Shown: one piece after another, positions 35,177 to 44,598 of the stretch | How positions within the stretch are numbered: position 1 is the first letter of the stretch | How the letters are laid out: every line of letters begins with the position of its first letter | NCBI RefSeq assembly: GCF_032598785.1 | Contig: NZ_CP102984.1 | Direction: 5' to 3' (one strand) | DNA length: 64,000 nucleotides | DNA from: Terrisporobacter petrolearius | GTDB lineage: Bacteria; Bacillota; Clostridia; Peptostreptococcales; Peptostreptococcaceae | The notes under the pieces: generated by a model | Told to the model about the DNA's origin: nothing | The model's database searches: none | What the model saw: the letters and a program-made list of their open reading frames with translations, nothing else | Program-made: the position numbers and the translations under genes

Positions 35177-38100
35177 TTAAATAATATCAGTCATTTCTTC
35201 CGCTTCATTTAAGCTTAAAGCTATGACTTTTGAAATAGCTCTTTGTTCCATAGTTACACCATAAATATAGTCTGCTGCTTCCATTGTACCTCTTCTATGA
35301 GTTACAGCAATAAATTGAGTTGTAGATGTTAATTCTTTTAAGAATTTTCCAAATCTAGCTATATTACTATCATCTAGCGGAGCTTCTATCTCATCTAGGA
35401 TACAAAACGGTGTTGGTTTTGCTAGTAAAATGGAGAATAGTATACTAATTGCTGTTAATGCCTTTTCTCCTCCTGATAATAAACTTAAATTCTTCATCTT
35501 TTTACCTGGTGGTTTTGCAGTAATTTCTATATCACTTTCTAGAATGTTTTCTTCATCTAAAATAGTTAAATTTCCTTCTCCTCCACCAAACAATCTATTA
35601 TATACATATTTAAAGTTTTCATTTATTTTATCAAATTCTTCTTTAAACTGTACTTTCATATGCTCTTCCAGCTCTGCTATTATTTCTTCTATAGCCTCCA
35701 TAGACTTTTGTAAGTCTTCTTTTTGCTCACTATAGAAATCGTATCTTTCTTTTGTTTCTTTGTATTCTTCTATAGAATCCACATTTACATTTCCTAAAGA
35801 TCTAATATCTTTTTTAATAGAATCTAATATCTTTTTATTTATTTCTATTTCATCATCTCTAAGCTCTATAGCTTGTAAATATGTTAGATTATAGTCCTCA
35901 AATAATTTAAAGTTATTACTTTCCTTATTTGATTCTAGTTTCTCAATTTTAGATTCAACTTTAAATATGGCTTCTTTTAATTCCATAAATTGTTTATCAA
36001 TATTTTTAAGTTTTATATTATTATCATCTAGATTTTGTTTTAAGTTTTCTCTAGCTATTTTTTTATTTTCTAATCCTTTGTTATTTTCATTTAATTGATT
36101 TTTTAAATTTTCCTTTTCTCTATCTTCCAGGATTATTTTTTCGTCAATATCTTTTATTTGGTTTTCTTCTTCATTATTTTCTTTCTCAATTAAAAGTTTT
36201 TTAATGTGAAGTTGATTTAAATATTCTTTTATCCTTTCCATATCTGCATTAAAGGACTTGAGTATTTCTTTGTCTTTTGTAAGTTGAAGATTTATATTGT
36301 CAAATTTACTTTTTTCAGCTTCGTAAATTTCACTTTCTTTATTAAGTTCTTCATTTAAAGCTTCTATATTTTCTTTGTTATTTTTATGCTTGTTATCAAT
36401 ATCTTTTATTTGAGATTCTAGTACTTCTTTCTTTTGAAGAGTATAACTTAAGTTTGATCCTAGATTTTGTTTTTCATTCTCCAACTTTTTCATACTAGAT
36501 AAGAAGTTATTTATTTCTTCTTCGTATCTTGAATAAGATGAATTACTAAATATTAATTCTTTATCTAAGTTTTTCATTTCTTCTTCGTAAGATTGAATAT
36601 TCTCTTTACAGCTTATTATGTCTTTTTCTATGGATACTAGTTTTTCTTGTATAGATGCATTCTCTTCCTTTGTAGTTTTTATTTTTTCATTAAACTCATT
36701 TATAAGTCTTTTTCTTGATAAAATATTTCCACTTGTTTTTAGAGAACCACCTGTTAAGGAACCTCCTGGATTTAATATTTCACCGTCTAAGGTTACTACT
36801 TTGTATTTATGTCCAGTTTCTCTAGCAAATTTAATTCCTTCATCTATATTGTCTATCACTATAGTTCTTCCCAGTATATTCTCTAGTATATCCCTATATT
36901 TATCATCATAAGATATTAAATCACTGGCAATTCCAATAATATTAGTTCTAGTTTGAATATTGTTTATCTTTTTAGATTTAATTATATTCATAGGTAAAAA
37001 AGTTACCCTACCAATTTTATTGTTTTTTAAATAATTTATGGCTGCTTTTGCACTATTCTCATCAGCTGTTATTATATTTTGCATATAAGCACCAAGTGCT
37101 GCTTCAATAGCTTTTTCATACTTTTGTGGAACAGTTACCACCTGTCCTAAAGCTCCATATATTCCCTTAAGGTTTTTATTTTTTAGAACCTCTTTAACTC
37201 CTCTGTTAAATCCTTCATAGTGATTTTCCATATCTATATAAACATTTAATTTAGAGCTATATTCTTTTAGAGCGTAGTTATTATTTTGCATCTTAGTATT
37301 TAAGTTTTGATTATCTTCTTTTAACTTTCTAAGATTTTCATAATAATTATTTACTTTATTTTTTAAATCCTCAATTTTTTCTTTTTTATTATTTATTTCA
37401 TCTTGGATTTCTTTTAAAAGTTCTTCCTTAGATTTTAATTTTTCATTTATTTCTCTAATTTCTACGTCTATATTTTCATTTCTTTGATTAATATTATCTT
37501 TATTGGCATTTAAAGTTGATAATTTATTACTTACATCTTGTTTTTCATTAAGTAATTTAATTATTTCATCTTTTAAATTTTCAATGCTATCATTCAATTC
37601 TTCAATTTTATTCTTATTGGTTTCATTCTTTTCCATAAAAATATTAAGTTGATTTTTGAATTCATTTATTGATTTTTCTTTTTCTTCTTTTTCATTGTTT
37701 ATTTTTTCTAAGTTTTCTTTATTATCTTCTAAGGATTTGTTTATATTTTCTAGTTCCTCAGTATTCCTTTTTATTTTAGCAAAACCATTATCTTTTCTTT
37801 GATTTAATAAATTAATTTCATAGTCTTTTTTATCTATTACAGATTTAATAGAGTTTATGTATTCTGTGGCTTTTTCTATGGATTTATCTATTTCTTCTAT
37901 TTGAATATTAACTTCCTTTGAGTTTTCTTCAAATAATATTTTTTCTTTATCAATATGTTCTAATTCTTTACCTAGAACTTCATATTGGCTATTTATCTCT
38001 TTTAATTGTTGTTCTATTCTTTGTATTTCTCTTATATAATTGTTTACTTCTAATTTTTTTAAGGTTTCACTAAGATCTAAGTATTTTCTTGCTTTAACTT

Positions 38101-38725
38101 GTTGATTATAAAGTGGTTTAATTTGGTTTTCTATTTCCACATATATATCATTTATTCTCTCTAGATTTTCCTTAGTGTTTCTTAAGTTCCTTTCCGATTC
38201 CGTCTTTTTATATCTATACTTAGATATTCCACAAGCTTCGTCAAAAACTTTTCTTCTGTTTACTGGGTTATTACTTAAAATTTCATCAACTTTCCCCTGC
38301 TCTACAATAGAATATCCATCTTTACCAATTCCTGTATCTAATAAAATTTCTTTTATATCTTTTAGTCTACAGTTTTTATTATTTAAATAGAATTGACTTT
38401 CTCCATTTCTATAAGCCCTTCTCTTTATGGTAACTTCACTATAATCTATATTTAATTTTTCGTCTGAATTGTCTATTGTAAGAGCTACCTCACAGAAATT
38501 CATAGGTTTTTGATTATCTGACCCAGCAAATATAACGTCTTCAAGTTTGTCTCCTCTAAGACTTTTTATACTTTGCTCTCCAAGAACCCATCTAACAGCA
38601 TCAGATACGTTACTTTTCCCACTTCCGTTTGGTCCAACTATTGCCGTTACACCTTCTTTGAAGATTATATCTGTTTTGTTTGGGAAGGATTTAAATCCTT
38701 TTAACTCTAATCTCTTTAAATACAA
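35177..38725 (-). CDS. smc: Chromosome segregation ATPase SMC
   Basis: The start is TTG 38725, with AAGGGAG 11 bases upstream. The 1182-residue protein has the ABC head halves at both ends: Walker A GPNGSGKSNVSDAV near residue 32, and the signature LSLLSGGEKALTA plus Walker B FCILDEIEAPLDD near 1080-1120. Long coiled coils fill the middle, and a hinge near 505-660 includes GVKEVLKNKNLKGIYG and GGSLTGGS. It condenses and segregates the chromosome with ScpA and ScpB, which are not encoded here. Confidence 0.98.
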   Translation of the reverse strand: MYLKRLELKGFKSFPNKTDIIFKEGVTAIVGPNGSGKSNVSDAVRWVLGEQSIKSLRGDKLEDVIFAGSDNQKPMNFCEVALTIDNSDEKLNIDYSEVTIKRRAYRNGESQFYLNNKNCRLKDIKEILLDTGIGKDGYSIVEQGKVDEILSNNPVNRRKVFDEACGISKYRYKKTESERNLRNTKENLERINDIYVEIENQIKPLYNQQVKARKYLDLSETLKKLEVNNYIREIQRIEQQLKEINSQYEVLGKELEHIDKEKILFEENSKEVNIQIEEIDKSIEKATEYINSIKSVIDKKDYEINLLNQRKDNGFAKIKRNTEELENINKSLEDNKENLEKINNEKEEKEKSINEFKNQLNIFMEKNETNKNKIEELNDSIENLKDEIIKLLNEKQDVSNKLSTLNANKDNINQRNENIDVEIREINEKLKSKEELLKEIQDEINNKKEKIEDLKNKVNNYYENLRKLKEDNQNLNTKMQNNNYALKEYSSKLNVYIDMENHYEGFNRGVKEVLKNKNLKGIYGALGQVVTVPQKYEKAIEAALGAYMQNIITADENSAKAAINYLKNNKIGRVTFLPMNIIKSKKINNIQTRTNIIGIASDLISYDDKYRDILENILGRTIVIDNIDEGIKFARETGHKYKVVTLDGEILNPGGSLTGGSLKTSGNILSRKRLINEFNEKIKTTKEENASIQEKLVSIEKDIISCKENIQSYEEEMKNLDKELIFSNSSYSRYEEEINNFLSSMKKLENEKQNLGSNLSYTLQKKEVLESQIKDIDNKHKNNKENIEALNEELNKESEIYEAEKSKFDNINLQLTKDKEILKSFNADMERIKEYLNQLHIKKLLIEKENNEEENQIKDIDEKIILEDREKENLKNQLNENNKGLENKKIARENLKQNLDDNNIKLKNIDKQFMELKEAIFKVESKIEKLESNKESNNFKLFEDYNLTYLQAIELRDDEIEINKKILDSIKKDIRSLGNVNVDSIEEYKETKERYDFYSEQKEDLQKSMEAIEEIIAELEEHMKVQFKEEFDKINENFKYVYNRLFGGGEGNLTILDEENILESDIEITAKPPGKKMKNLSLLSGGEKALTAISILFSILLAKPTPFCILDEIEAPLDDSNIARFGKFLKELTSTTQFIAVTHRRGTMEAADYIYGVTMEQRAISKVIALSLNEAEEMTDII

Positions 38726-38844
38726 TGCTTACATTCTCCCTTACTTACAAAAATTTCCTTCGCTTAAGCCACTTCATGGGCGCTACACTTCATATGGCTA
38801 ACGATGTATTTCTCTACCTCTTCAGATATATTCGTTGCTCAAAT

Positions 38845-38929
38845 AATTCACTATGCTCATGACGCCAATGAGATGCCTTTGTTGACACTTCAGGCAAATC
38901 CATTGCTTAAAATTCACTATGCTCATGAC
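38845..38929. repeat. Intergenic repeat with two copies of a 19-bp core
   Basis: AATTCACTATGCTCATGAC occurs perfectly at 38845-38863 and 38911-38929, 66 bp apart, with similar flanks (TTGCT before, AATGAGATG or AACGAAATG after). A weaker related piece with CGCTTAAGCCACTTCATGG lies near 38761. The units fill the gap between smc and the Elp3-like gene. Confidence 0.7.
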
Positions 38930-38947
38930 TTTAACGAAATGTCTTTC

Positions 38948-40018
38948 CTACAAGTTATAAATATTATAAAGTTCTTTGTACATATCTTCTGCTTTAACAT
39001 TTACTTCCTTATTGTCATCTAATATTATTGCAAATTCATTTTCGTCTATGTTTTCTGGCTTTGTCTTAATATTAATATTCAGTTCGTTTTTGAAGAATAA
39101 TTTATTAATTTTCTTATTACCAACTACTTTTGATATATTTTTATTGTTTGTTTTTATTTCTAAGTTGCTTACAGTCTTATTTTGTATAACAAGATAATGT
39201 AAGTAGTCTTTGATCATTTCCCCTTCAACTAATTCTCTAAAAGCTGGATGATAAGGTCCATCTACTATTCCTTTTCCAAGCTGTATATCTTCTGTTGCTT
39301 GAAGCCCAACTCTTATAACATTTATGTTGTTAACATAAAATAAAACTAAAAGCTTTTTAACAATTGAAATACATTCTTCTAAAGTAAAAGGCTTGTATTC
39401 CCCTTTATTTAATAATGTCTCAAGTCCTGTATCCTTTACTACTAATGTAGGATAAATTCTTACACAAAATGGATTTAATTCAATAAATTTTTTTGCCGTT
39501 TCAATACATTTTTCTTCTGTATCTGAAGGTAGTCCAACCATCATCTGAAGTCCCAAATTTATACCAGACTCTTTAATTAAGTTTGAACTATTTATTACAC
39601 TTTCTATGTCATGTCCTCTAGCACTATCATGAAGTACTTTTGCGTCCATTGATTGTACTCCAAGCTCTATTATTGTTGTTTTATATTCTTTTAATCTATT
39701 TAGTATATCTACACTAATACAGTCTGGTCTTGTTGACATTCTTATATCTGATACTAAACCCTTGTCTACATACTCTTTGGCCACTGATAGTAACTCATTT
39801 TGTGTTTTTTCATCTATTGCCGTAAAACTTCCGCCAAAAAATGCAATTTCTACACTAGCATCCTTGGGTATAGTAGGTAAATATTCTTCTATAATATTTC
39901 TTGCTTCTTCACTAGTAACTTCTGTGCTAACTCCTGTTATTTTCTTTTGATTACAAAATATACAATCATGAGGGCATCCCCTATGTGGCACGAATATGGG
40001 TATTATTCTCTTTTTCAT
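38948..40018 (-). CDS. Elp3-like radical SAM protein
   Basis: The 356-residue protein opens with FVPHRGCPHDCIFCNQKKI (cluster CxxxxCxxC), followed by IAFFGGSFTAID, the radical SAM glycine motif, STRPDCISVDIL, ELGVQSMD and VGLQATEDIQLGKGI. It resembles the radical-SAM half of Elongator protein 3, with no acetyltransferase domain visible. In clostridia it is usually placed between rnc and smc, as here. A role in tRNA modification is plausible, not shown. Confidence 0.85.
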   Translation of the reverse strand: MKKRIIPIFVPHRGCPHDCIFCNQKKITGVSTEVTSEEARNIIEEYLPTIPKDASVEIAFFGGSFTAIDEKTQNELLSVAKEYVDKGLVSDIRMSTRPDCISVDILNRLKEYKTTIIELGVQSMDAKVLHDSARGHDIESVINSSNLIKESGINLGLQMMVGLPSDTEEKCIETAKKFIELNPFCVRIYPTLVVKDTGLETLLNKGEYKPFTLEECISIVKKLLVLFYVNNINVIRVGLQATEDIQLGKGIVDGPYHPAFRELVEGEMIKDYLHYLVIQNKTVSNLEIKTNNKNISKVVGNKKINKLFFKNELNINIKTKPENIDENEFAIILDDNKEVNVKAEDMYKELYNIYNL

Positions 40019-40035
40019 TTTATCAACCTCTTAAG

Positions 40036-40740
40036 TTAAAATTTTTGTGATTTAAGAGCAGATTTTGCAGCAGCTTGTTCTGCATCTTTTTTACTTTTAC
40101 CTTCTCCCACGCCTAACACTTTATCATTAATCCCAACTTCCATAACAAATCTTTTATTATGATCTGGTCCTTTTTCTTCAAGTAACTTATACCATATGTT
40201 TTGTTCACCTTTACTTTGTAAAACTTCTTGAAGATATGTTTTATAGTCTCTAAAAATTTTACCTTCAATAGAGTTTTCTATTATTTCTTCCATAAATTTA
40301 AATATAAATCTGCTTGCTTGTTCTAAACCACCATCTAAGTAAATAGCTGCAATTATTGCTTCTAAAGCATCTGCTATAATTGATATTCTGTCTCTTCCAC
40401 CAGTAGCTTCTTCACCTTTTCCAAGTAGTAGGTGCTCTCCTAAATGGATTTGTCCTCCAACTTCACTAAGTGACTCTTCACATACAATATTCGCTCTTAA
40501 TTTTGTAAGTTCTCCTTCTGGAAGATCCTTTTCTTTTTTAAATAAATAATCGCTTATTACTATACTTAAAACTGAATCTCCAAGAAATTCTAATCTTTCA
40601 TTGAATTTATAATTTTTATTTTCATTTGAATATGAGCTATGAGTTAACGCTTCTAATATATAGCTTTTATCCTCAAATGTATAATCGATTATTTCTTCAA
40701 ATTTACTTATGTTATAAATTGCTTTTTTATTAACGTTCAT
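40036..40740 (-). CDS. rnc: Ribonuclease III
   Basis: The 234-residue protein has the RNase III signature NERLEFLGDSVLSIVISDYLF with catalytic acidic residues, a second metal site in DALEAIIAAIYLDGG, and a double-stranded-RNA-binding domain at the end (KTYLQEVLQSKG, GVGEGKSKKDAEQAAAKSAL). It processes rRNA and degrades structured RNA. GGAGG precedes ATG 40740. Confidence 0.98.
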   Translation of the reverse strand: MNVNKKAIYNISKFEEIIDYTFEDKSYILEALTHSSYSNENKNYKFNERLEFLGDSVLSIVISDYLFKKEKDLPEGELTKLRANIVCEESLSEVGGQIHLGEHLLLGKGEEATGGRDRISIIADALEAIIAAIYLDGGLEQASRFIFKFMEEIIENSIEGKIFRDYKTYLQEVLQSKGEQNIWYKLLEEKGPDHNKRFVMEVGINDKVLGVGEGKSKKDAEQAAAKSALKSQKF

Positions 40741-40804
40741 TGTTCCTCCTTAAATAATTATATCATTTTATAGTGTACTATTTTTAATAAAATAATGCAA
40801 AAAA

Positions 40805-40829
40805 CCTATGGAGCAGAAAGCTTCATAGG
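40805..40829 (-). terminator. Terminator after the acidic zinc-ribbon gene
   Basis: CCTATGGAGC pairs with GCTTCATAGG (one mismatch) across a short loop, followed on the minus strand by T6. It lies about 25 bases past the stop. Confidence 0.8.
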
Positions 40830-40854
40830 CAAAATATTTTAATAATTTTTTCTT

Positions 40855-41325
40855 CTATTTCTCTTCATGATCTTCGCAGCTACATCCGCATCCAGAGCAT
40901 ACATCTTCATCTTCTTCTGATGATAATATGATTGCTTGACAATTTGGGCAAATAACATCTACTGAATCATCAAATAATAGTTCTTCGTCTATGTCAACTA
41001 AATCGCCACAATTTGGGCATTCCATTTCTATGTAACTTAATTCATCTTCCTCATCGTAATCTTCATCATCGTAGTCATCATCATCAAAGTCATCATCGTC
41101 TTCTTCATATAATATGTCTTCTACATCTGATAAATCTTCGTCAACACTCTCAACATATTCCACTAACTCATCATAATCTTCCTGCATATCATCTAACGTG
41201 TCAGTTAGATTTTCAAGTACATCTATTATCTTGCATATCATTTTGCCTTCTTTAGTTTCGCTTTCTATTTCTAAACCTTCTGCCAAACCTCTTAAATATG
41301 CTACTTCTTCGCTTAGATACTTCAT
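40855..41325 (-). CDS. Acidic zinc-ribbon protein of the CD1247 type
   Basis: The 156-residue protein has a helical N-terminal domain (YLSEEVAYLRGLAEGLEI) and a remarkable acidic tract near 75-95 consisting almost only of Asp, Glu and Tyr. A zinc ribbon follows with CPNCGD and CPNCQA, and a C-terminal CSGCGCSC cluster. This is the CD1247-like family found next to rnc/efp in clostridia; the function is unknown. It could bind a basic or nucleic-acid-bound partner. Confidence 0.82.
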   Translation of the reverse strand: MKYLSEEVAYLRGLAEGLEIESETKEGKMICKIIDVLENLTDTLDDMQEDYDELVEYVESVDEDLSDVEDILYEEDDDDFDDDDYDDEDYDEEDELSYIEMECPNCGDLVDIDEELLFDDSVDVICPNCQAIILSSEEDEDVCSGCGCSCEDHEEK

Positions 41326-41360
41326 ACGTTAATACCTCACTTTCATTTTATTTATAAACT

Positions 41361-41401
41361 AAAAGCTCATATATCATTATTATTAAGATATATAAGCTTT
41401 T
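41361..41401 (-). terminator. Terminator after efp
   Basis: AAAAGCT and ATATATC (41361-41375) pair with GATATAT and AGCTTTT (41387-41401), one mismatch. The hairpin lies about 15 bases beyond the efp stop, with A/T runs on both sides. Confidence 0.75.
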
Positions 41402-41415
41402 TATACATTAAAATA

Positions 41416-41973
41416 TTAAACTCTTGATAAATATTCACCAGTTCTAGTGTCTACTTTTATTTTGTCACCTTCATTTATAAATAAAGGTACTTGTACTACT
41501 GCACCAGTTTCAACTGTAGCTGATTTAGTTACGTTTGAAGCAGTATCTCCCTTTATTCCTGGCTCTGTTTCAGTTACTGTTAATTCTGCAAAGTTTGGAG
41601 CTTCTACTTGGAATGGTTGTCCTTGGTAGAATCTTATAGTTGCTACTTCGTTTTCTTTTAAGAACTTTATAGCATCTTCAACTTGCTCATAGTTTAAAGG
41701 TATTTGATCATAAGTTTCTTCGTCCATGAAGTAGTATAATTCTCCATCATCATATAAATATTGCATTTGCTTAGTTTCTATTAATGCTTTTGGGAATTTA
41801 TCACTTGGGTTAAAAGCTTCTTCTCTTATAGCTCCTGTTTTTAAATTTTTGTATTTTGTTCTCACAAAAGCTGCACCTTTTCCTGGTTTAACGTGTTGGA
41901 AATCAACTATTAAACAAGGTTGTCCATCTTTTTCGAAAGTTACACCTTTTCTAAAATCTCCTGCTGTTACCAT
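41416..41973 (-). CDS. efp: Elongation factor P
   Basis: ATG 41973 with GGAGG upstream gives the usual 185 residues; the ATG 11 codons earlier is rejected. The protein has the KOW-like N domain with FQHVKPGKGAAFVRTK, whose lysine is the modification site in many bacteria, then two OB domains ending KIKVDTRTGEYLSRV. EF-P relieves stalling at proline runs. Confidence 0.97.
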   Translation of the reverse strand: MVTAGDFRKGVTFEKDGQPCLIVDFQHVKPGKGAAFVRTKYKNLKTGAIREEAFNPSDKFPKALIETKQMQYLYDDGELYYFMDEETYDQIPLNYEQVEDAIKFLKENEVATIRFYQGQPFQVEAPNFAELTVTETEPGIKGDTASNVTKSATVETGAVVQVPLFINEGDKIKVDTRTGEYLSRV

Positions 41974-42198
41974 ATCTGTTCCTCCATCTAAAAAATTTGT
42001 CATCATATATCTTGACGATATCTATTAACTTCATCCCAATACATATCATCATATGAATTTAAATTTTTAATATACAATAAACTTATTAAGCAAATTGCAT
42101 ATTTTTACAAAATAATTTTTTCTCTTAATATAATATCATACATTAAGTTATTTAAACAAGTTTTTAACTAACTACTTTATTATATTTTTATAATTTAT

Positions 42199-42816
42199 CT
42201 ATTTTTTTATACTAAGTGAAATAGTTAAAATTATTTCCTCACATATTTTTTCAATGCTTTTATTATCTGTATCTATTATCAAATCAGCTGAATTTAAATA
42301 TTTTGACTCTCTTTTATTCATAAGAGATGATATAAATTCTACATTCATGTTGTTATTTAATATTGGTCTTTCATTGCTAAACCTCACTCTATCATATACA
42401 GTTTCAGGAGTTGCAGTAAGTAATATTATTTTTCCTTGTTTTTTCATTAAATCAATATTTTCTTCTCTTAATACTATTCCACCTCCGCAAGATATTATAG
42501 TATTATCCATCCTATTTAACATTCTTAAAGTTTCAGTTTCCAAATTCCTAAAATAGATTTCGCCATATTTTTCAAATATTTCAGGAATAGTCATTTTTTG
42601 CTCCTTTTCAATATATTGGTCTATTTCAATATATTTTCTATATAATATTTTACTCAAATAAGAAGAAACTGTTGTTTTTCCTACTCCCATAAATCCTATG
42701 AAAAATATATTGTATTTACCCAAATTTTCAATATCTATTTTTTTAAACTTATCTAGTATTTTTTCTGATTCATCGTTATTACTTTTACATATATCTATGT
42801 CATTAGTTTTTTTCAT
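42199..42816 (-). CDS. aroK: Shikimate kinase
   Basis: The 205-residue protein has an N-terminal extension of about 35 residues, then Walker A GFMGVGKTTVSSYL, the shikimate-binding DQYIEKEQKMTIPEIF, the RNLE arginine and CGGGIVLR. The LID arginine is in FSNERPIL. It makes shikimate 3-phosphate for aromatic amino acids. It lies directly beside the quinate/shikimate-utilisation island. Confidence 0.94.
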   Translation of the reverse strand: MKKTNDIDICKSNNDESEKILDKFKKIDIENLGKYNIFFIGFMGVGKTTVSSYLSKILYRKYIEIDQYIEKEQKMTIPEIFEKYGEIYFRNLETETLRMLNRMDNTIISCGGGIVLREENIDLMKKQGKIILLTATPETVYDRVRFSNERPILNNNMNVEFISSLMNKRESKYLNSADLIIDTDNKSIEKICEEIILTISLSIKK

Positions 42817-42913
42817 TTATATCCACTCCATTTTATAGTAGTTTCTATAAATTATAGCATCTTATTACTTTTTTTCAACAATTAGTCTTTTAATAAAATA
42901 AATACACAATGAC

Positions 42914-42947
42914 AAAAAGGTCAACTTAATTTAAAGGTGACCTTTTT
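42914..42947 (-). terminator. Terminator after the ABM gene
   Basis: AAAAAGGTCA (42914-42923) pairs perfectly with 42938-42947, with T-rich flanks in both directions. It separates the catabolic island from aroK. Confidence 0.85.
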
Positions 42948-42965
42948 CCTACATTATATATATAA

Positions 42966-43262
42966 CTAATAAATCTTATACATTGTTTCATATTTGCTTA
43001 CTTCTGATTCCTTTTCCTTTAAGTCTTTTAATTTAGGAACTATCGTTGTAAAATGCTCACTTTTATTATGTCTCTCTATAGCTTCTTTATTTTCATATTT
43101 TTCTACAAATACGAATATATTTTTATCATTTAAATCTTGGCATAAATCATATGATATACAGCCTTTTTCTTTTCTAGTTTCTTTAACTAATTTTTCAGCA
43201 TATTTTATAAATCTGTCTACTTGACTACTTTTTACGTAATTCTTAGCTAATATGACTATCAT
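42966..43262 (-). CDS. ABM-family (antibiotic biosynthesis monooxygenase-like) small protein
   Basis: The 98-residue protein matches the YgiN/ABM ferredoxin-like fold: MIVILAKNYVKSSQVDRF, ETRKEKGCISYDLCQD, FVFVEKYENKEAIERHNKSEHF. Such proteins act on quinols or aromatic intermediates, sometimes without a cofactor. Here it follows the MFS gene by 17 bases and probably handles an intermediate of the shikimate route, for which oxygen-dependent chemistry is unlikely in an anaerobe. Confidence 0.85.
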   Translation of the reverse strand: MIVILAKNYVKSSQVDRFIKYAEKLVKETRKEKGCISYDLCQDLNDKNIFVFVEKYENKEAIERHNKSEHFTTIVPKLKDLKEKESEVSKYETMYKIY

Positions 43263-43279
43263 GTATTCAACCCCTTATT

Positions 43280-44512
43280 TTATGCTATTTGTTGTTTTTT
43301 ATATTCTTTGTTTACATAAAGTGCAAGTAATACACCTATGAAAGTAACAACTATGTTAAGTAATATAACATTAAGTGGTCCTTGTTGTGTTCCACCAACT
43401 TTAGTTAAGTAACTTGCTAGATTTAATACTGTGTAGTTAGCTATACTTGAAGCTATCATAACTATAGATGTTATCTTACCTTTATCATTTGGGAACATTT
43501 CATTTGCAGTTGATACACATAATTGTAATACCCCACCTGCTGCTGAATAACCTAAAACAAATCCTCCTACAAGAACTATTGTTGGATTTTTTACGAAATA
43601 TATAGCTATTAACATTATTGTAGCTACTGCTGGATATAATATTAATATTTTAACTGGCTTAATACCTTTTTTAATTAATACTGTTGACATTAATATTGCA
43701 CATACAGTTCCTGCTGCATATAATGATTGTATTTTTGATGGATCTAATACTCCATATAATTTCCCTAACTCTTGATTACAGTTTAACCATATCATGAAAG
43801 TTGAAGAACAAGTAAATCCTATAGATATTAATGCTATACTGACTGGTGTAAATTTCATTTTTTCTTTTTTAACTGGCTCATTTGATTTAGCTTCTTGATT
43901 TCCACTATTTTTTAGAGGGAATGGAAGAAATACTATTAATAAACCATCTATTGCTATTGCAGCTGCTGCTACAAGGAATATTGTTTTAAATGGTAATGCT
44001 GATGTTACTACAAATCCTATCATAAATGGTAATAAAAACTGAGCTACTGATATTGAGAACTTAGTAAACATATTTGCTATAGAACCATTTTTAGGGAATA
44101 TTTCCATACATGAAGGTGAAACACAAGTATCTAAGAATGAGTTAGCTATACCTCCTACTATGGCAAACATATATCCTATTGTCATACTTGGTGAAAAAGC
44201 TATACCTCCAAGATACAATACATAACAAATTATACCTATAAGTCCACTTACTTTTCTACCAAACTTATCTGATATTGGACCAGAAAAAGGAAGTGATATT
44301 AAACGACCAAGACCTAATGCCGCAATAACTGCTATTACCATACTTACATCAAAAGTTCCATCTGCTAATTTTTCAGCTCCCCATTGCGCTGCAAGGTTTT
44401 GCTTATATTGACCTATTATTGATGCACCTATTCCATGTATAAAATAAGTAAAATAAAGGGCTACTGCTGTCGGGTAAAACTTTTTGTAATTAATCTGCGT
44501 TGTATTATTCAT
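43280..44512 (-). CDS. MFS transporter, probable quinate/shikimate or related acid
   Basis: The 410-residue protein has twelve predicted helices and the MFS loop motif GPISDKFGRKVSG after helix 2. It lies 86 bases downstream of an AroE-like gene and directly upstream of the ABM gene. The genome context suggests uptake of a hydroxylated cyclohexane acid. Substrate is inference; sequence alone shows only the superfamily. Confidence 0.85.
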   Translation of the reverse strand: MNNTTQINYKKFYPTAVALYFTYFIHGIGASIIGQYKQNLAAQWGAEKLADGTFDVSMVIAVIAALGLGRLISLPFSGPISDKFGRKVSGLIGIICYVLYLGGIAFSPSMTIGYMFAIVGGIANSFLDTCVSPSCMEIFPKNGSIANMFTKFSISVAQFLLPFMIGFVVTSALPFKTIFLVAAAAIAIDGLLIVFLPFPLKNSGNQEAKSNEPVKKEKMKFTPVSIALISIGFTCSSTFMIWLNCNQELGKLYGVLDPSKIQSLYAAGTVCAILMSTVLIKKGIKPVKILILYPAVATIMLIAIYFVKNPTIVLVGGFVLGYSAAGGVLQLCVSTANEMFPNDKGKITSIVMIASSIANYTVLNLASYLTKVGGTQQGPLNVILLNIVVTFIGVLLALYVNKEYKKQQIA

Positions 44513-44598
44513 AATACAATCCTCCTACATATTTTTATAATTTATTCTTCTTCGTTAATTTCTTAACTTATAATTGCATAAAAAATTTAATTTACTTA

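Noticed and set aside
40036..42816. Small plus-strand frames opposite rnc, the acidic protein and efp
   Set aside because: They mirror the codon patterns of the minus-strand genes and have no start signals.
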